A stretch of 9,284 nucleotides of DNA from assembly GCA_017397695.1 (NCBI GenBank), contig JAFQIF010000028.1, positions 1 to 9,284 on the forward strand, written 5' to 3'. Below, one piece after another: positions 6,546 to 9,284 of the stretch. Under the pieces are notes generated by a model. The model was not told where the DNA came from. It made no database searches and was given only the letters and a program-made list of their open reading frames with translations. The translations under genes and the position numbers were made by a program. Position 1 is the first letter of the stretch. Every line of letters begins with the position of its first letter. This DNA is from Clostridia bacterium (GTDB lineage: Bacteria; Bacillota_A; Clostridia; Christensenellales; Aristaeellaceae).

Positions 6546-8015
6546 TTACAGCGTTACGCCATCCTTGAAGATTGCAATCTCTCGGTAGCCGTGCTTCTCG
6601 CTCTGGGTCTGCTTGCCGGAAGCGATGGCCAGCAGTTCCTTGAAGAACTCCTCGCTGGTCTCCTCCATCGTCGCGCCCTGAACCAGCACGCCCGCATTAA
6701 AGTCGATCCAATTATGCTTCTTCTGAGCCAGCGGCGTGTTGGTCGCCACCTTCACCGTCGGGATCGGCGCGCCCACCGGCGTGCCGCGGCCCGTGGTGAA
6801 GAGCACCATCTGTGCACCGGAGCCCATCAGCGCGGTGATTGCGCAGATGTCGTTGCCCGGGCCCTGAACGAGGTTGAGGCCCTTTTCCTTCACCGGCTCG
6901 CAGTATTTGAGCACATCGCGAACCTCCGCCGTGCCGCCCTTCTGCGTGCAGCCCAGGGACTTATCCTCCAGCGTCGTGATGCCGCCGGCCTTGTTGCCCG
7001 GGGACGGATTCTCGTAGACTTCCTGATTGTAGCGGATGAAGTACGCCTTGAAATCGTTGATCAGCGCCACAGCCTTCTTAAACGTCTCTTCGTCCTTACA
7101 GCGGTCCATCAGGATCGTTTCCGCGCCGAACATCTCCGGCACCTCGGTCAGCAGCGTGGTGCCGCCGTGGCGCGCCAGCAGATCGGAGGCAGCGCCCAGC
7201 AGCGGATTCGCCGTGATGCCGGACAGGCCGTCGCTGCCGCCGCACTTGAGGCCGATGACCAGCTCAGAAGCCGGAACGGTCGTGCGCTTAAACTGGCCGG
7301 CATACGCTGTCAGCTCGTCCAGCAGCTTCATGCCCTCCTCGATCTCGTCCTCGTGTTCCTGGGTAATCAGGAACTTGACGCGGTCGGGATTGTACTCGCC
7401 GAGTACTTTCTTGAATTCGTTGACATTGTTGTTTTCGCAGCCGAGAGAAAGCACCAGCACCGCGCCCGCGTTCGGATGCCTGACCATGGAGGCGAGCAGC
7501 TTCTGCGTGTTCTTGTGATCCTCGCCCAGCTGGCTGCAGCCATAGGGATGCACGAAGCAGTGTATGCCGTCCACGCGTTCGCCGTATGCATCCTGCGCAA
7601 GCTTTTCAAGCATCTTGCTCGTGCCGTTCACGCAGCCGACGGTATTCACAATCCAGACCTCGTTGCGGATGCCTACGCGGCCATCCTCACGGACGTAGCC
7701 CTCGAAGGTTGCCTCACGGTCGACCGGCACGCTGCATTCATGCGGATTGTAGGTATACTCCAGCAGGCCGGAAAGATTGGTCTTCACATTGTGGGTATGC
7801 ACCCAGTCGCCCTTCATAATCGCCTTGGTCGCATGGCCGATCGGGAACGCATACTTGATGACGTTCTCGCCCTCGGCGATGTCGCACAGCGCAAACTTAT
7901 GACCCGCGGGCACATCCTCACTCAGGATAACGCCCAGGATCTCTTCGCCCTTTTTGAGGGGTTCGAGCGCGACAGCGACATTGTCGCGCTCGGTGATCTT
8001 GATAAACTTGCTCAT
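6546..8015 (-). CDS. uxaA: Altronate dehydratase
   Basis: This 489-residue enzyme (EC 4.2.1.7) dehydrates D-altronate to 2-keto-3-deoxy-D-gluconate. The N-terminal SAF domain (about 1-90) includes the GDWVHTHN motif with His73 and His75. It is followed by the large UxaA/GarD-type catalytic region, with GYVREDGRVGIRN (107-119), HPYGCSQ (156-162), LGCENNN (191-197), KCGGSDG (257-263) and GCTQKGG (355-361). The recurring cysteines (such as Cys160, Cys193, Cys258, Cys356) are the family's conserved positions and may take part in metal binding. The length matches fused full-length UxaA, so both halves are present in one chain. It begins 3 bases after the uxaB stop with no good Shine-Dalgarno sequence, implying coupled translation. 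A galactarate dehydratase (GarD) reading is less likely next to uxaB and uxaC. Confidence 0.95.
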   Translation of the reverse strand: MSKFIKITERDNVAVALEPLKKGEEILGVILSEDVPAGHKFALCDIAEGENVIKYAFPIGHATKAIMKGDWVHTHNVKTNLSGLLEYTYNPHECSVPVDREATFEGYVREDGRVGIRNEVWIVNTVGCVNGTSKMLEKLAQDAYGERVDGIHCFVHPYGCSQLGEDHKNTQKLLASMVRHPNAGAVLVLSLGCENNNVNEFKKVLGEYNPDRVKFLITQEHEDEIEEGMKLLDELTAYAGQFKRTTVPASELVIGLKCGGSDGLSGITANPLLGAASDLLARHGGTTLLTEVPEMFGAETILMDRCKDEETFKKAVALINDFKAYFIRYNQEVYENPSPGNKAGGITTLEDKSLGCTQKGGTAEVRDVLKYCEPVKEKGLNLVQGPGNDICAITALMGSGAQMVLFTTGRGTPVGAPIPTVKVATNTPLAQKKHNWIDFNAGVLVQGATMEETSEEFFKELLAIASGKQTQSEKHGYREIAIFKDGVTL

Positions 8016-8018
8016 TTT

Positions 8019-9284
8019 TTAGCCCACAACTTTCGCAATCGCAGCCTTCGCATCGGCGAGGATCTCGGCCAGATAGCCGGCCACAGCCTCTTCAAAGCCC
8101 GGCAGCTCGGCAGTCAGGTCGCTGCCCCAGAACGCCTCGTTGGTCAGCACAGCCTTGGCAATTTCCTCAGCAGACTTGCCCTGCATATCCGCGAAGAAGT
8201 CCAGCACAAACTGATCATCCACGATCGGGTAGCTGTTGCCCGCAGCGCGCACGCCCGCAAAGGAGCCGTCCGCCTGCTTGCTGCCGCAGTAGAAGGCGAT
8301 GAACGCCGCCATGGAGAAGGTGAGGATCTTGGGCAGCTCGCCCTTGCGCTTCACATATTCCTTGATGGTCGGCAGCACGCGGGCGCGGAACTTGGACTGG
8401 CTGTTGAGGGAGATGCTCAGCAGCAGATGGCGGTTGAAGGGATTCTCAAAGCGCTCAAAGATCGCAGACGCGAAGGCCTCCAGGTCCTCCTTCGGCAGAT
8501 CCAGCGTCGGCATGATCTCGTTAAAGAGCGCATCGGACATGTACTTGCGGGTATCGGGATCGGCCATGCAGTCGCCCACGATCTCGTGGCCGGCCAGATA
8601 TGCGCCCAGAACCATGGAGGTATGCGCGCCGTTGAGCATGCGCACCTTGCGCAGCTTGTACGGGGAAACGTCCTGGGTGAAGATCACGTTGCAGCCGGCC
8701 TTCTTGAAGGGCAGCTCGTCCTCGATCCAGGCCGGACCCTCGATGACCCACAGACCGAACGGCTCGGCGGTGTTGAGCATGTTGTCCTTGTAGCCCAGCT
8801 CTTCCCAGATGCCCTCAGCCTCGCCGCGCGGATAGCCGGTGACGATGCGATCCACCAGGGTGGAGGTGAAGACGTTCTCTTCCTCGATCCAGGCCTTGAA
8901 CTCGGCAGAGAGACCCCACTGCTCAGCGGTCTTCAGGCAGCACTCCTTGAGGTTCTTGCCGTTGTAGTCGATCAGCTCGCAGGGCAGCAGGATGAAGCCG
9001 GTGCCCTTCGCGCCGCCGAAGGCGGTAAAGCGCTCATAGAGCAGGCGGGTCAGCTTGCCCGGGAAAGAGGCCTGCGGCTTGTCGTCAAACTGATCCTTGC
9101 CGGTATAGACAATGCCGGCCTCAGTAGTGTTGGAAATGATAAAGCGCATGTCCTTGTTGTGCGCCAGCGCCAGATAGCCCTCAAAATCCTCGTAGGGAGA
9201 GATGCCGCGCTTCACGCACTGGATAATGCGGGTATCCTTCATGGCCCGGCCGTCGACCTGGCCGCGCAGAATCTGGGTATACAG
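8019..9284 (-). CDS. uxaB: Tagaturonate reductase, 5' end outside window
   Basis: The visible 421 residues are most of an NAD-dependent tagaturonate reductase (altronate oxidoreductase, EC 1.1.1.58) of the polyol/mannitol dehydrogenase family, which reduces D-tagaturonate to D-altronate. The ATG at 9240-9242 is not the start: the frame continues to the window edge as LYTQILRGQVDGRA, the usual continuation of this family. About 70-80 N-terminal residues, including the Rossmann dinucleotide-binding glycine motif, should lie beyond the window. The catalytic signature KVRMLNGAH is present, with Lys at 8646-8648, Asn at 8631-8633 and His at 8622-8624 in the family's K-x4-N-x2-H spacing. Fructuronate reductase (UxuB) is a close relative, but an adjoining uxaA and the NGAHT signature favour UxaB. 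It is the first visible gene of the operon; any promoter lies outside the window. Confidence 0.93.
   Translation of the reverse strand: MYTQILRGQVDGRAMKDTRIIQCVKRGISPYEDFEGYLALAHNKDMRFIISNTTEAGIVYTGKDQFDDKPQASFPGKLTRLLYERFTAFGGAKGTGFILLPCELIDYNGKNLKECCLKTAEQWGLSAEFKAWIEEENVFTSTLVDRIVTGYPRGEAEGIWEELGYKDNMLNTAEPFGLWVIEGPAWIEDELPFKKAGCNVIFTQDVSPYKLRKVRMLNGAHTSMVLGAYLAGHEIVGDCMADPDTRKYMSDALFNEIMPTLDLPKEDLEAFASAIFERFENPFNRHLLLSISLNSQSKFRARVLPTIKEYVKRKGELPKILTFSMAAFIAFYCGSKQADGSFAGVRAAGNSYPIVDDQFVLDFFADMQGKSAEEIAKAVLTNEAFWGSDLTAELPGFEEAVAGYLAEILADAKAAIAKVVG

Noticed and set aside
5221..6588. Long plus-strand open frame (455 codons) opposite uxaC
   Set aside because: The His/Val/Leu-rich translation without motifs is the usual antisense shadow of a GC-rich gene; uxaC is certain on the other strand.
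8019..9242. Complete 407-residue uxaB starting at 9242
   Set aside because: The frame continues to 9284 with residues typical of the family, and the Rossmann region would be missing; the gene is cut by the window edge.

Overview
The window looks like chromosomal DNA of a fairly GC-rich Clostridia-type gut bacterium (Bacillota, perhaps Oscillospirales or Christensenellales). The reasons are strong AGGAGG-type ribosome binding sites, a large serine recombinase of the clostridial integrative-element type, and a compact sugar-acid operon. The taxonomic placement is inference; no rRNA or other marker is present.

Layout. (1) Positions 1-860, plus strand: the C-terminal end of a large serine recombinase, cut by the window edge, then an 84-residue protein with its own strong ribosome binding site. 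This looks like the edge of an integrated mobile element and is visibly less GC-rich than the rest. (2) Positions 861-1028: a short leader with weak stem-loops. (3) Positions 1029-3461, plus strand: a complete cytoplasmic family GH2 beta-mannosidase. (4) Positions 3468-3658: a convergent junction with a strong terminator readable from both strands and two copies of a 37-base hairpin repeat whose differences include a compensatory base-pair change. (5) Positions 3659-9284, minus strand: a five-gene hexuronate operon, transcribed in the order uxaB (5' end outside the window), uxaA, uxaC, a KdgF-like cupin, and an eda-type aldolase fused to a VOC (glyoxalase-fold) domain.

How the genes work together. 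UxaC isomerises galacturonate to tagaturonate, UxaB reduces it to altronate, and UxaA dehydrates altronate to 2-keto-3-deoxygluconate (KDG). After phosphorylation by a KDG kinase not present here, the aldolase splits KDPG into pyruvate and glyceraldehyde 3-phosphate. KdgF suggests that unsaturated uronates from pectin lyases are also fed in. With the beta-mannosidase this points to use of plant cell-wall glycans.

No clearly new defence or mobile system is visible. The items most worth a second look are the aldolase-VOC fusion and the covarying hairpin pair.
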